A stretch of DNA of 17,723 bases from Spirogloea muscicola. Lineage: Eukaryota; Streptophyta; Zygnematophyceae; Spirogloeales; Spirogloeaceae. The stretch is taken from assembly GCA_009602725.1 (NCBI GenBank), contig WELB01000132.1, forward strand, positions 9,034 to 26,756. Direction: 5' to 3'. The translations under genes and the position numbers were made by a program. The notes below the pieces were generated by a model. That model searched no databases. It saw only the letters and a list, made by a program, of their open reading frames with translations, and had not been told where the DNA came from. Below, piece by piece: positions 9,101 to 17,723 of the stretch. The stretch's first letter is position 1, and each line of letters begins with the position of its first letter.

Positions 9101-12100
9101 AACATTTAAGTCAGTGCTTGCGGGCAGCTCAACCTGAAACAAGATGCAGAAGAGTGCAGCAGTCTCCTCCAGAATGTCAATGGACGCATCTGAAGTGCTC
9201 AGGATCTTGCAGAGAGCAGGGACTGTCCCTCCGGGAGCCGCCTTGCCTTCTGCATCCGCAACCATATTAATTTTGGACAGATTGTCGGTGGTCAACCTCA
9301 CCAAAGCCGAGACAGCCGTCAGCCTTTCCTTCTCCAGTCCTGCACTAAGCATGTCCACCAAGGGCCCCACTGCCTGCCCTGCCACCTCTCCACCTCGTAT
9401 CGAGCCAATCTCAAATAAGCCCATGAGAGCTCGTGCAGAACTGTCACACCACATGAATGAGTGGTGAGCTTATCACAGTCTCAAGGTCTTGATTCTGATC
9501 AGCCACTCTGGGTTGTTTGAACTACTGCATGAATTCTATTCACTTCATTGTGATAATTTCTGAAATACTTCACTGCACTACACTCAGATGTTACACAGAC
9601 AAGCTCACAATCCCGTAACACTGACCTGTAACGAGCAGCTCGCGTCCCCACTTGCAAGACGACAACGAGCTGCTCCACGGCACCAAAGGCTGATGGGTGC
9701 ACCCGCAACTCTTCGCTGCTGAACAGTATCCTCAGAAGTTCAGAAGCGGCCTCCTCAATAGCATCCTGGAACACAGAACGTCTTTGTAAGACAAAATGCA
9801 GACAACCTGAGCACAATAAGAAGTTGCCACAGAGGCCTGAAAGAGAGAGGATGCCTGGTTTTGAAGTCACATTAATGTGAACCATGCTGGCTGTACACAT
9901 GAGAAAGCACAGAGGTGAGACCTGCGGACCAATGGAAAGGTACTTGGTGAGAGCCTCAAGTGCCCCAGCCTCTGCTGTGGCAAGTTTGTTAATGTTGTTG
10001 CCCTTAGCAATCTGAGTGAGCAAGCCAAGAGCAAGCGGAGGGGCCCCTGGCCGGTCAATGTGAGGCTTGAGCAAATCAACAAGGGCAGGAATAGATTTCC
10101 GAGCAGTGCCACCACCCCTGATATCGTCGCACCGAAATAATCTTTCCAGTGCCACCTGCATGCAGGTGCAAAGAAAGGCAAACATATGTTCATGACAATT
10201 CTGCTACCGCATAACCAGAATCCCATGTCAAGCATCCAAACAGCATGCTGGCTGACAATAAGGGACACCGTTCAAAGACTACCATCCAAAGCACAGGGAT
10301 AGATTGCACAGAAAACCACGATGCCAAGTACCTGCTCAGGATTGCGTGCCAAAGAGAACTCTTCCGCCAAAGCAAGCAGGTTGGAGATTCCAGACTCGCT
10401 GTTACCCAGCATAGTGATAAGACCCCCAACTGCTCCCGAATTGGCAACAGCCAGCAATGTACCCCTGCTGCCGCAGCATACCAGACTGGCTAGAGCCTGC
10501 GCAATGGTCATCAACTTGCATATTGGGTGGTTGATCTGTTGCATGTTGATTCATCGAAATTATCGAAGAGGTCAATGTTTGCATCCACAGACGGCATGAC
10601 TAGATCAGACCTTCATAATGCCAGTCAGCTGTGCTGCAGAACTTCGGATGACTAGCAAGTACCTGAGCAGCGAAATAGCGGTCGGAGGGCTCTGTCGAAC
10701 GGAGTAGGTTGGAGAGGGGAGAGATCGCTCGGCTTGCAGCCGCTGAGCGACAGAGGTCCGCATCACAGAATAGGATGGCCAGCAGCAGTGCTGTGACCCA
10801 GGAGCCGCCATTGTCGTCAACGTTGTCATCAAGCAACTGCACGGACACATTCTGTGGTCAAGATTGACACAAGTCTGCTACTGAGCTTCATACGGTTAGA
10901 AGTCTCACTGAAGACACTCAAACAAATAATGCTTTAAAAAAGCCACTCGATTCTCTTGTCTGCTTGTCACTTTCCTCAAACATGCCGGCATTCACTCTTC
11001 CGCTTGTCGTCCTCGAAACACATGCGACCAGAAACATCTGTATGTTGAGTTCTGCTGACCTTTGCATTCGGCGAGAAGATGGCCAGCTTCTCTGTCAAGA
11101 CTTCGACAGCCCCAGCATCGGCAACTGCCACCTGCACAAAAAGCAATAATGCTATTCTAAACTGCAAAACTCACAAGCTGCACAACATTTCTGGATACAT
11201 GTTTGTGTGAGGACACAAGATTGATCAAGGACATAGACAACTGTTCACAATCGTTGCATAGCCAGGAATGCTCAATGGCCACTGCTAAGCAGCACAGATT
11301 GCTTCACACCAACATGCATGCTTTCAATGCAAAAGCATAGGATCTAAAGCACGTCAGCATCGCTCAGTGCACCTTGCTCTTGTTGTCATGAGACGCAATA
11401 ACAGCGAGGAGCCAGAGGGACACACTGTTGGCCAAGAGGGCAGCCGAGCTCTCAGCAGTGCCGTCTGCATCATCCGGCGGCCGATTGGCGAGGAGGTCAA
11501 CCAAGCACTGGACCAGGCCAGTGAAGGTGCCTGCCTCGACCATGGCCTCCATGGTCTGCTGCCTGTGCTCCTTGGCAGCACAGATGAGCAGTGCAGTCCC
11601 CCCGACCTTCACTTCAAGACTGGGCGACGTGGTGATGCGCTCTGTGAGGGCAGCGATGCAATCTGCTGTCCCAGCGATCAGGTCACCCAAGACAACAGGC
11701 TGGTCTTTGCACAGTCTGGACACCACCTCAATGGCCCTCTCCTGCATGACCGGGGTACCTGCATTGCAGACAATCGATGTGACCAGCAATCGCCTTACAC
11801 CCAGGTCCTCGTACAGGAGACAGGATATAACAGCAACGGTGTCATGTTACGAATGAGTAGACTGCAAGTCTGATGGGTCCTTGTGGAGTGGGACAGGATG
11901 TCTCACCTGTAGCCAGGCACGTGACAAGTGGGCTGATGCTGTATGGGGTGTCAGACAGGACCTGCAAGGGGGCCCGAATGAACCCTCCCTCTGAGCGAGC
12001 TCGGGCAAGGGCCGCAAGCGCTTCTAGCGCAGCCATGGTTGCCTCCTCCCCAGTGCTGCAGGCAAGCAGCGCCACTAGAGCCAAAACTGCGCCGCAGTCT

Positions 12101-15100
12101 ACTATTGCCTCTGCCACTTCGTCATCCAACACCCGACTGCAGATGACCAAACATCTCCAGGTCAGTCAAGCTGCAGCCTGGACTCATTAAATTCTCTGCT
12201 GGCGATTTCATCGTATTCTCACCTTTATGACATCGTTCAGCACAGGCATAGGTGTTACTTTCTGCAATACCTGTGCAGGAGATGAGCCAGCGCCCCAGCA
12301 GCATGCTCCTTGCCCTGCTCAGTTCCCTCTCTAAGCACCCGTGTAAGCGGCACGACGACCTCCTCCGCCGGCGCATACTGCGCAAGCTCCTCATTGGCAA
12401 GCAGGTTTGCAAGAGCTGTTGTGGCGACCTCTGCCACATTAGTTGCACTTGACTTTGCCAGCTTCACCAGCGGAAAAATAGCATCCCTGCAATTACAATC
12501 ATATCATTCTCGCTCAGATGGCTATACACGAGCACTGAGAGAATGATACCACAGTGTATAGTCCCAAAGTCCGCTACTTATCCAGATAAGATCATCAGAA
12601 TGGTGCAGTCTTCACCTGGCAACAGCCGCAGCCTCAAAGTTTGTATCAATGGAGCATAAGACTGCTGCGAGAGCCCTGGCTGCCTGCATGGCTATCTGCT
12701 GTGGGCCGTAGTCCACCAGCCTGACCAAGGGCGGTATGGCTTGAATGACGGCGAGACTCTCCCGCAAGTCCTCCCTGGCAGCAAATAGATTGGCAAGCAC
12801 TGCTGCACTGCTCTCCTGAGACTCCTCCCTCTCTGAGTCCAGCAGAAGGACAAGAGTCTGGAGAGCCTCGTTGGATGCAGACCCCTCCTCGGCCACGTCT
12901 GGCGACTCAGCAAGTAGGTGACCAAGCACTCTCAAAACATGCACCTGAAAGCATGGGTCAGATGGCATCAGCCTTTGCTCACATGCCTCGCGCGTTGATC
13001 TGGACAAGTCGCCCTCCACAATGTTAACTCTCGTGACAGATACTGAGTCTGGAGTACCTTTACAGCTTCTTGTTATGCTATCTCACGTGAGGCGGCTGAG
13101 TCCCCTTCGCGACCTCAAGAAGCAGGCCATGGAGCTTGCCTTGGATACGGGGAGGTCGGCAACAAGCATGGCAGTGAGCTGGCCCACGGTGCTGGAACTT
13201 GCGCTGGAACCACGGACTAGGCGAGTGAGTGCTCTGGCCGAGACCATCTGAGCTCGCGGCGATCCGCTGCCAAGCAGGCTCAAGAGGGCTGGCGTTGCCT
13301 CTGCGGTTTCCACGCAAGCCCGAATATCCTCGCTGCAATGTCATAGGCAACAGCTTTTGTGAAAAGTTCAAGCTAGCTACACACAACCATAACACCAAGC
13401 TTGTGAGCACATGCACACAACTTGAGCCATTATTGACGGACCTGTAGCTGCACAAATTTCCCAGCACGGCGGCAGCATCTTCCCGGGCCTTGCTAGTTCC
13501 AGTACCAAGCAGCTGCACTAGAGGAGGGATACCACCTGCTGCCGTGATGGCCCACTTGCTCTCGTCCTGCAATTATAAGCAGTCTGGCTTTAGGACACCA
13601 ACATCAAGCTGCTTGATGCAATCTTGTGCCAACCTCCTCAGCAGACCATCTGAAAGGGCATCAGAAGAGTCACTTGCAGTTGCTGATCATGTGCGCAATC
13701 TGCATCGAGGGCCTGCCTCAGTAGGGGCAGTCACCTTTTGCACAGTAAGAATGTAGAAGAGCGAGGCAGCATACTCCTGCTGGTCTTCGGTGGACAAGCC
13801 AAGCAGCGCAACCAGCTGCTGAACACCGTCTCTCCCTTTGAGTGCCTCCCACAGGTCTACCTCGCCAGAGCAGAGCCTGATTTGAGCCTGGAGTAGGCAA
13901 GGGCCAAATGAGAATAGGAGGAGAGGGGACATAGCTGCTGCAGTACCCCAAGCACAAAAGCCCTGTGCTAGAAATTCACCTGGAGCAGGTCTGCTTGTCC
14001 TTCAGGCGCAGAGAGTGTGATGAGTCCTGTGAGCATCCTCTTTGCATCAGCATGTTGGATGCCCTTGGCAACCACAGCATTGCCATACAGGCTAGAGAGG
14101 GCTTCAATTGCTCGTTCCTGCGTCAGAGGTCACAAGAGAGACTTGAGGATGACTGCAGGAAATCATGTGCTGGTGAGGAAGAGCATGAGCTTCTCGTTCC
14201 CTCTTCTGACCCTTCCAAGCCCATATCGGCCATTGACAACTCCTGAGTGACACAACCACTCCATTAAAGGCCAGGCAAGACGAGGATAGGAACACCCCTC
14301 AGAGTGACTGACATCTCATTCTTGGCTGCAATAGGAATGGGACGGGAGCCTGACATGCACCTGCACAAGTGTGTTGGTCTTCTTCTGCAAGCGCTTGCCA
14401 AGAGTGGCCTCCATCTCTCCTGGGTTAGTAACCCCCTCCTCATCCAGGGGCACATCCAAGACCATCAAGGCATGTGCCAGCGCACCTATGGAATCAGCTT
14501 CATCCTGAGGGTTTGTGCACTCGTTTACTCGTTGTGTCAGCTTAAGTACCACCTCCCTCTTGCCACCTGCCAAAATCCAATAGTATCATTGAAAACTGGC
14601 CTTAGGGCCACATAGTCAAGCCAGTAGTGCTGATAGCAGCTTGGCAGGAGTCAAACGGAAGTGATACAACACCGACTGATTGCGGGATGCTTCAGATGTC
14701 AAACCTGCCAGGTTTGAAAGGGCTGCCACTGAGTTCTCCTGGAGGACAGGCGCCAGGCCACTCTGAGAAAGCCAGATTTGCAGGTTATCTGTCAGACACA
14801 GTGTACTCCGTGACGAGCAGGGTGAAGAGTAAGAGGCCAGCGCACTGTCAGGTGTTTGGAACGCCAGGTCTGCAATGGCTTTGACCTGCATCATCTCGCT
14901 TGACGGAGCTACCGTGGCCCGTATGAGCATGCTCTCCCCCTTGGCATCCCGTATGGCCTCCCTGGCAGCCGCACCACCCTCAGAGAGGGCACGCAGGGCC
15001 CCAGCAGCCTCCATCCGCACCGCCACCTTTCTGCAGTACCAGGAGTAGCTCCGAAGAAGATTCAAGCTGGGCATGCCTTGACATAACGAATGTGAATGAC

Positions 15101-16998
15101 TCACAGCAGCACAGGTGAAGCAGCTCACTTCAGCAGGTCTTGTTGCATCCACACTTCATATGACAATAGTAGGAACTTTCACGATAGAAAGTCGAGCAGC
15201 AAACAAGCTGGATGCCCCCTTGGCAGACACTTGCCTGTCAGGTTCCAGCAGCTTGAGCAGCGGAGCAACAGCCCCTGCCTGCACAACACGCTTGCTGGCA
15301 GTCGCTAGGATCGAGCTCTCCTCGTCGTCTTCCATTGAGGACATTGCCTTGCTGTAAACCAGGTACGACGCCAGGAGCGCAGCACACTGCTCTTGTGTAT
15401 CTGGTGCCTCAAAGTCTAGCAGGTAGAAGCAGAGAGGCATGACTATCAATTTTGCGTTTTAAGTGTAAGCCAAGCTGATCACAGAAGATGCTCAATGCAA
15501 CCCACACGAGTTGCACTACTTGCCAAGTAGCTGCAGAGCAAGAGCCAATGGGTCAAGACTGGGTCAAGATTAGTGCTCTGCTCAGCTGCGCCAAGCCACA
15601 GTGCCAGGGCCCTACCAGGGTCGTCGTCATCATCCAGTTTGCCATTGCTCGCATTGTCCTTCTGAGATAGCAAACCTGCGAGGCCTCGCCTGACTATGAG
15701 AAGCTCCAGCAAAGAGGCTGAGCACCATGCATGTCATCATGCATAGGCAAGTCAAAGCTTCAGGCACAAGAGGGCAACATCCAGGTGCACGACTGAAAGG
15801 CTCTTCAAGCCAGCTTCATCCAGGCTGTTGCTAGGTTCTCAGAGCTACCTGTGAAAACCTCAATGCCACCGGCCTCCTCGCTGGCCTCCCAGAAGCCCTC
15901 CACGTGCTCGCAAAGGTTCCTCAGAGTGCCTGTGAGCAGCGCCGAGATTCTGGGCACGGGGGTCTTGGCGCTCTTCAACTGCTCCAGCAGCGCAGTCACC
16001 ACCCCCTCGGTTGTAAAGATTTTCTTCCCAACCTGCTTGCAGGAATGCAGGTATGAGTACGCCAATTTGGTCTGAGATACACGCCGAGTGCAGTGGCTCC
16101 GGACTGATCTGCTATTATCCCCACAACCTCTGGTACTGCAACTTCTCCCTCCAAGCCCATGCGAGAAATTACAACGTGCCAAACCCAGGGAATGCAGCTT
16201 GCTTGTCTGCTGCTGAGCAGCAAAAGGACAAAGTAGTATGTGGTCAGAGCAGCAAAGGTCCCCAACGGTCGCACCTGATCCCTTGCGGGGGTCTGCTTTG
16301 ACACAGCAAACACGGCCTTGGCCGCGACATACTGCGAGAGTGAATGCAGCACCATAAGTCCAATTGCAGACCGCACTTTGACTATGACATCACCGGCACT
16401 GCAACTCCTGCAGATTGAGCAGTATACCCTGAGCCTGACGCACCGGCAAGCTCATGCAGAAATGGCGCTATCAGCGCGAGGGAGGTTGGCACCTGTGACT
16501 TGTAGGGCCCAATCTTGAGGAGCTGCAGCATTGGGGGGATGCATCCTCCAAGTAGCACCTTCACCCTCAACTCGTCCTCCGTGCACAGCGAACCCAAGAT
16601 CGCCGTGGCACATGTCTTGGCCGTCAGGGTCCCCGTGCGGAGGAGAGCAACCAGCAGAGGAATGGCCTGCGCGTTGTAACCAATGGCAGCCCGTGCATCC
16701 GTGCTGCCACCACAAGCAGAGGTGCAGTTTGGTTGAGGAACACAAACATGGGCCGCAAGGAAGCACGCAGCAGTGAACAGCGGCACTGTCCTTTGCCGCT
16801 CACCGACGCAGAGCCTCATTGATGGATAGCACTCAGGGCCGTCTGCGCGTGGCGCCGGGCAAGGCTTCCTCACTTGTGCAGCGTCAGCTGGTCGAGCTGC
16901 ATGGCCACCTTCTGCTTGCCCTCCTGATTGTTGCCTGCGGTCCGGAGCTGCTCCAGCGCGTCTGTGACCGCCGAGAGGATGATGTCGCTCTCGTCCAT
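6110..16998 (-). CDS. CSI1: CELLULOSE SYNTHASE INTERACTIVE 1-like armadillo-repeat/C2 protein, complete
   Basis: In land plants CSI1 (POM2) is a cytosolic scaffold linking cellulose synthase complexes to cortical microtubules. Splicing 27 exons gives 2147 residues, against about 2150 in Arabidopsis CSI1. ARM repeats fill almost the whole length and a C2 domain ends it (about 2018-2135). CSI hallmarks appear in order: [19 protein letters not shown] at the start, [14 protein letters not shown] (86-99), [20 protein letters not shown] (521-540), SEDIRACVE (562-570), [17 protein letters not shown] (893-909), [19 protein letters not shown] (from 1094) and TYTLLPES in the C2. Many exon pairs restore CSI1 residue spacing exactly. 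ATG 16998-16996 is chosen because it matches the plant MEDPDGTLASVAQCIEQLR region and has G at -3 and +4. The frame stays open upstream to another ATG at 17313. Orthology is inferred from motif memory; the role outside land plants is unknown. Confidence 0.93.
6258..6268 (-). repeat. 11-nt direct repeat, copy in exon 27
   Basis: CTTGGCAAGGT occurs here in exon 27 and again at 6387-6397 across the exon 26/intron 26 border. The two copies encode ALGK-GALGK around the splice junction. The exon 27 copy recreates a donor-like AAG|GTAGCA. Confidence 0.6.
6387..6397 (-). repeat. 11-nt direct repeat, copy at the exon 26 donor
   Basis: CTTGGCAAG is the last nine bases of exon 26 and GT is the donor of intron 26. 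An identical 11-mer lies just inside exon 27 at 6258-6268. The bases upstream also match but for one change (GCG versus GCA). Confidence 0.6.
6628..8508 (-). other. CSI1: Exon 25: 1881-nt intronless block of ARM repeats
   Basis: This single exon codes for 627 residues (about 1428-2054), nearly a third of the protein, while the 24 exons before it average about 178 nt. The acceptor is CATGTTCAG|GCC and the donor ACG|GTATGC. It carries at least a dozen ARM-like helices and strongly CSI-like stretches, for example [55 protein letters not shown] and [15 protein letters not shown]. The frame remains open past the donor to 6559, but those residues do not fit a C2 domain and are intronic. Confidence 0.93.
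10153..10168. other. 16-bp perfect palindrome spanning the exon 21 splice acceptor
   Basis: CACCTGCATGCAGGTG is its own reverse complement. On the minus strand the acceptor GCAG|GTG of exon 21 (first base 10155) lies inside it, so the intron end could fold on itself. About 0.3 palindromes of this length are expected by chance in a window this size, so meaning is uncertain. Confidence 0.4.
12502..12561. other. Interleaved inverted repeats (possible H-type pseudoknot) in intron 14 of the CSI-like gene
   Basis: Stem one pairs TATCATTCTC (12502-12511) with GAGAATGATA (12539-12548), 10 bp perfect, extendable by 4 bp (TCAG/CTGA) after a 2-nt bulge. Stem two pairs CTATACAC (12522-12529) with GTGTATAG (12554-12561), 8 bp perfect. 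The 5' arm of stem two lies in the loop of stem one and its 3' arm lies outside it, which is pseudoknot topology. The connecting loops are 10, 9 and 5 nt. The whole lies inside the 129-nt intron 12487-12615. Confidence 0.55.
12945..13139 (-). other. CSI1: GC-AG intron 13 of the CSI-like gene
   Basis: The donor reads TCCAAG|GCAAGC and the acceptor TTTCAG|GTG. Splicing gives [14 protein letters not shown], nearly colinear with plant DLPESKIYVLDALK. The only nearby GT (in CCCC|GTATCC) would delete the conserved VSK residues. This is the better supported of two GC donors in the gene. Confidence 0.7.
15031..15234 (-). other. CSI1: Probable GC-AG intron 6 of the CSI-like gene
   Basis: The donor GACAG|GCAAGT is a near-perfect U1 match apart from the C at +2. 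With acceptor TACTGCAG|A it yields [18 protein letters not shown], the same length as plant LLGPGNEAPVRAEAAGAL. A GT-AG alternative (CAA|GTGTCT with acceptor AGAAAG|GTG, giving EPDRQVAVRM) has the same length and cannot be excluded, though its donor is weaker. Confidence 0.55.
15616..15717 (-). other. CSI1: Exon 5: in-frame 102-nt exon encoding an Asp-rich insertion
   Basis: The exon is phase 1 on both sides, so it can be included or skipped without changing frame. It adds 34 residues including [16 protein letters not shown] and a KLDDDDDP stretch. Land plant CSI1 has a shorter segment here, leading from GGVDVLVKLL into the next ARM helices. Acceptor is GCTCAG|CC and donor CCTG|GTAGGG. Confidence 0.6.
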
Positions 16999-17713
16999 GC
17001 CCGCATCATGGCCCAGGTGGCCGCCCGGCCGCCCATTGGCCAAGCGGACGCCGCTCAAGCTGCCCCAGCTCACGGTGCTGCACCACCCAGCACAAGCAAG
17101 CTGCCGCAGTCGGAGGCCAGCGTGCAGCCTGGCACAGGGCGCTGGCGCCTCCGCGAGCTTCAGACGAGCAATGGACCCGGTCGGCAAGGACGACCGATCG
17201 CGCCTGCCCTTGCCACAGCGAGAGCACGGCCGGCGAGGGCACGGGCTGGCGCAGCGACGGGGAGCGCACCCCCGAGCCTTTCCAGGCCCAATCACAACTC
17301 CAGGGCAAGGCATTCGCGGCCTGTCGGAAGTGGCAACTCAGGCTGCTGCCTACGCCGAGCTGCTGTGCAGCCTCTCGGGAACCACGCAAGGTGGCCCGAA
17401 GTGCGACCCGTGACCCTCTCGGCCTGCTACCGTTCCCCGAGATCCACTGGCGGGCCAGAGGCTGCGGCCGTCACGCAGTGGGCTGACACAGTTCCGAATG
17501 CCGGCCTCCGGGCTGGCCCCGGGATGGTCTCGCCGCGCGCACCTCATCCTCCGAAGCGCGCCGGCGGAGCGCCGGAGGAGAGGTCAGCGGGACGGCCGGA
17601 GCCGCCGGTCGCACAGCAGCCTCGGCATGACGCGCGCAGGCCTCCCCGCGGCAGCCGACAGGTGCCCGCGCCGCGCCGGGGAGCGCCTGCGGGCGCCCGC
17701 CTGCGCCGCGGGG
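16999..17713. other. GC-rich 5' flank of the CSI-like gene
   Basis: This should hold the 5' UTR and promoter of the CSI-like gene. GC is very high (45 of 60 bases at 17581-17640). I see no TATA box. The coding frame stays open from the chosen start up to an ATG at 17313, which would add 105 Arg/Ala/Gly/Cys/Pro-rich residues with no CSI similarity. Other short open frames here look like GC-driven chance. No second gene is supported. Confidence 0.5.
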
Positions 17714-17723
17714 AGATCGGAAG
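17714..17723 (+). other. Terminal Illumina adapter remnant
   Basis: The last ten bases, AGATCGGAAG, equal the first ten bases of the common Illumina TruSeq adapter (AGATCGGAAGAGC), and sit exactly at the window end. This is very probably untrimmed adapter, making 17723 a contig end. The adjoining GC-rich bases should be treated with care. Confidence 0.85.

Larger units (their letters stand above)
6110..16998 (-). other. CSI1: Exon map of the CSI-like gene (27 coding exons)
   Basis: Coding exons in transcript order: 1 16998-16874, 2 16703-16493, 3 16331-16275, 4 16032-15849, 5 15717-15616, 6 15415-15235, 7 15030-14886, 8 14762-14705, 9 14566-14361, 10 14117-13980, 11 13887-13735, 12 13566-13442, 13 13332-13140, 14 12944-12616, 15 12486-12271, 16 12136-11907, 17 11758-11373, 18 11131-11060, 19 10851-10663, 20 10496-10332, 21 10155-9922, 22 9765-9626, 23 9440-9134, 24 8941-8807, 25 8508-6628, 26 6505-6389, 27 6274-6110. 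Total is 6444 nt including TGA 6112-6110. Twenty-four introns are GT-AG; introns 6 and 13 are read as GC-AG. Introns run 92-298 nt. Fifteen of 26 acceptors end in GCAG. Start of exon 5 and the 6/7 junction are the least certain. Confidence 0.88.

Noticed and set aside
15727-15744. ATGCATG / CATGCAT inverted repeat with 4-nt loop in intron 4 of the CSI-like gene
   Set aside because: Seven-bp arms at this spacing are expected by chance several times in a window of this length, and nothing else supports a function.
17006-17547. Several open frames on both strands in the GC-rich right end
   Set aside because: They are long only because stop codons are rare in GC-rich DNA. They overlap one another, lack recognisable motifs, and lie next to an adapter-contaminated end.
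1-17723. tRNA, rRNA, CRISPR, insertion sequence or other mobile system
   Set aside because: No cloverleaf, spaced repeat array, transposase-like product or long terminal repeat was seen. The window is explained by two spliced genes and flanks.

Overview
The window is eukaryotic nuclear DNA, most likely from a green alga. It holds two large, intron-dense genes in convergent (tail-to-tail) arrangement. I reconstructed both by following reading frame across splice sites and comparing the predicted protein with remembered plant families. No database search was run. The green-lineage call rests on both proteins being plant-type, on very dense short introns (about 90-300 nt), and on 15 of the 26 splice acceptors of the larger gene ending in GCAG, a chlorophyte-like habit. 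No TGTAA poly(A) signal, usual in many chlorophytes, is visible between the genes, so a streptophyte alga is not excluded.

Positions 3-5808 (+) carry the 3' part of a FUSC-type membrane transporter gene. It is 18 visible exons, about 1059 residues, and its 5' end is cut off by the start of the window. It resembles the plant proteins annotated as p-hydroxybenzoic-acid-efflux-pump-like or fusaric-acid-resistance-like, with two membrane bundles separated by a long soluble segment, then a soluble tail. Positions 5809-6109 are the shared intergenic space with small stem-loops.

Positions 6110-16998 (-) carry a complete 27-exon gene. Its spliced frame is 6444 nt (2147 residues plus stop), nearly the length of Arabidopsis CELLULOSE SYNTHASE INTERACTIVE 1 (CSI1/POM2, about 2150). 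Armadillo repeats run through almost the whole protein and a C2 domain closes it, in the CSI1 order and with CSI-like sequence throughout. In land plants CSI1 ties cellulose synthase complexes to cortical microtubules. A full-length version in an apparent alga is the most interesting content here.

Positions 16999-17723 are the GC-rich 5' flank of the CSI-like gene. The last ten bases match the start of the Illumina TruSeq adapter, so this is probably a whole short-read contig whose end is partly artefactual. GC is highest at both ends, which are also the 5' sides of the two genes, and falls to about 45% where they converge. Nothing links the two genes functionally beyond adjacency. I found no mobile element, CRISPR array, rRNA or tRNA.
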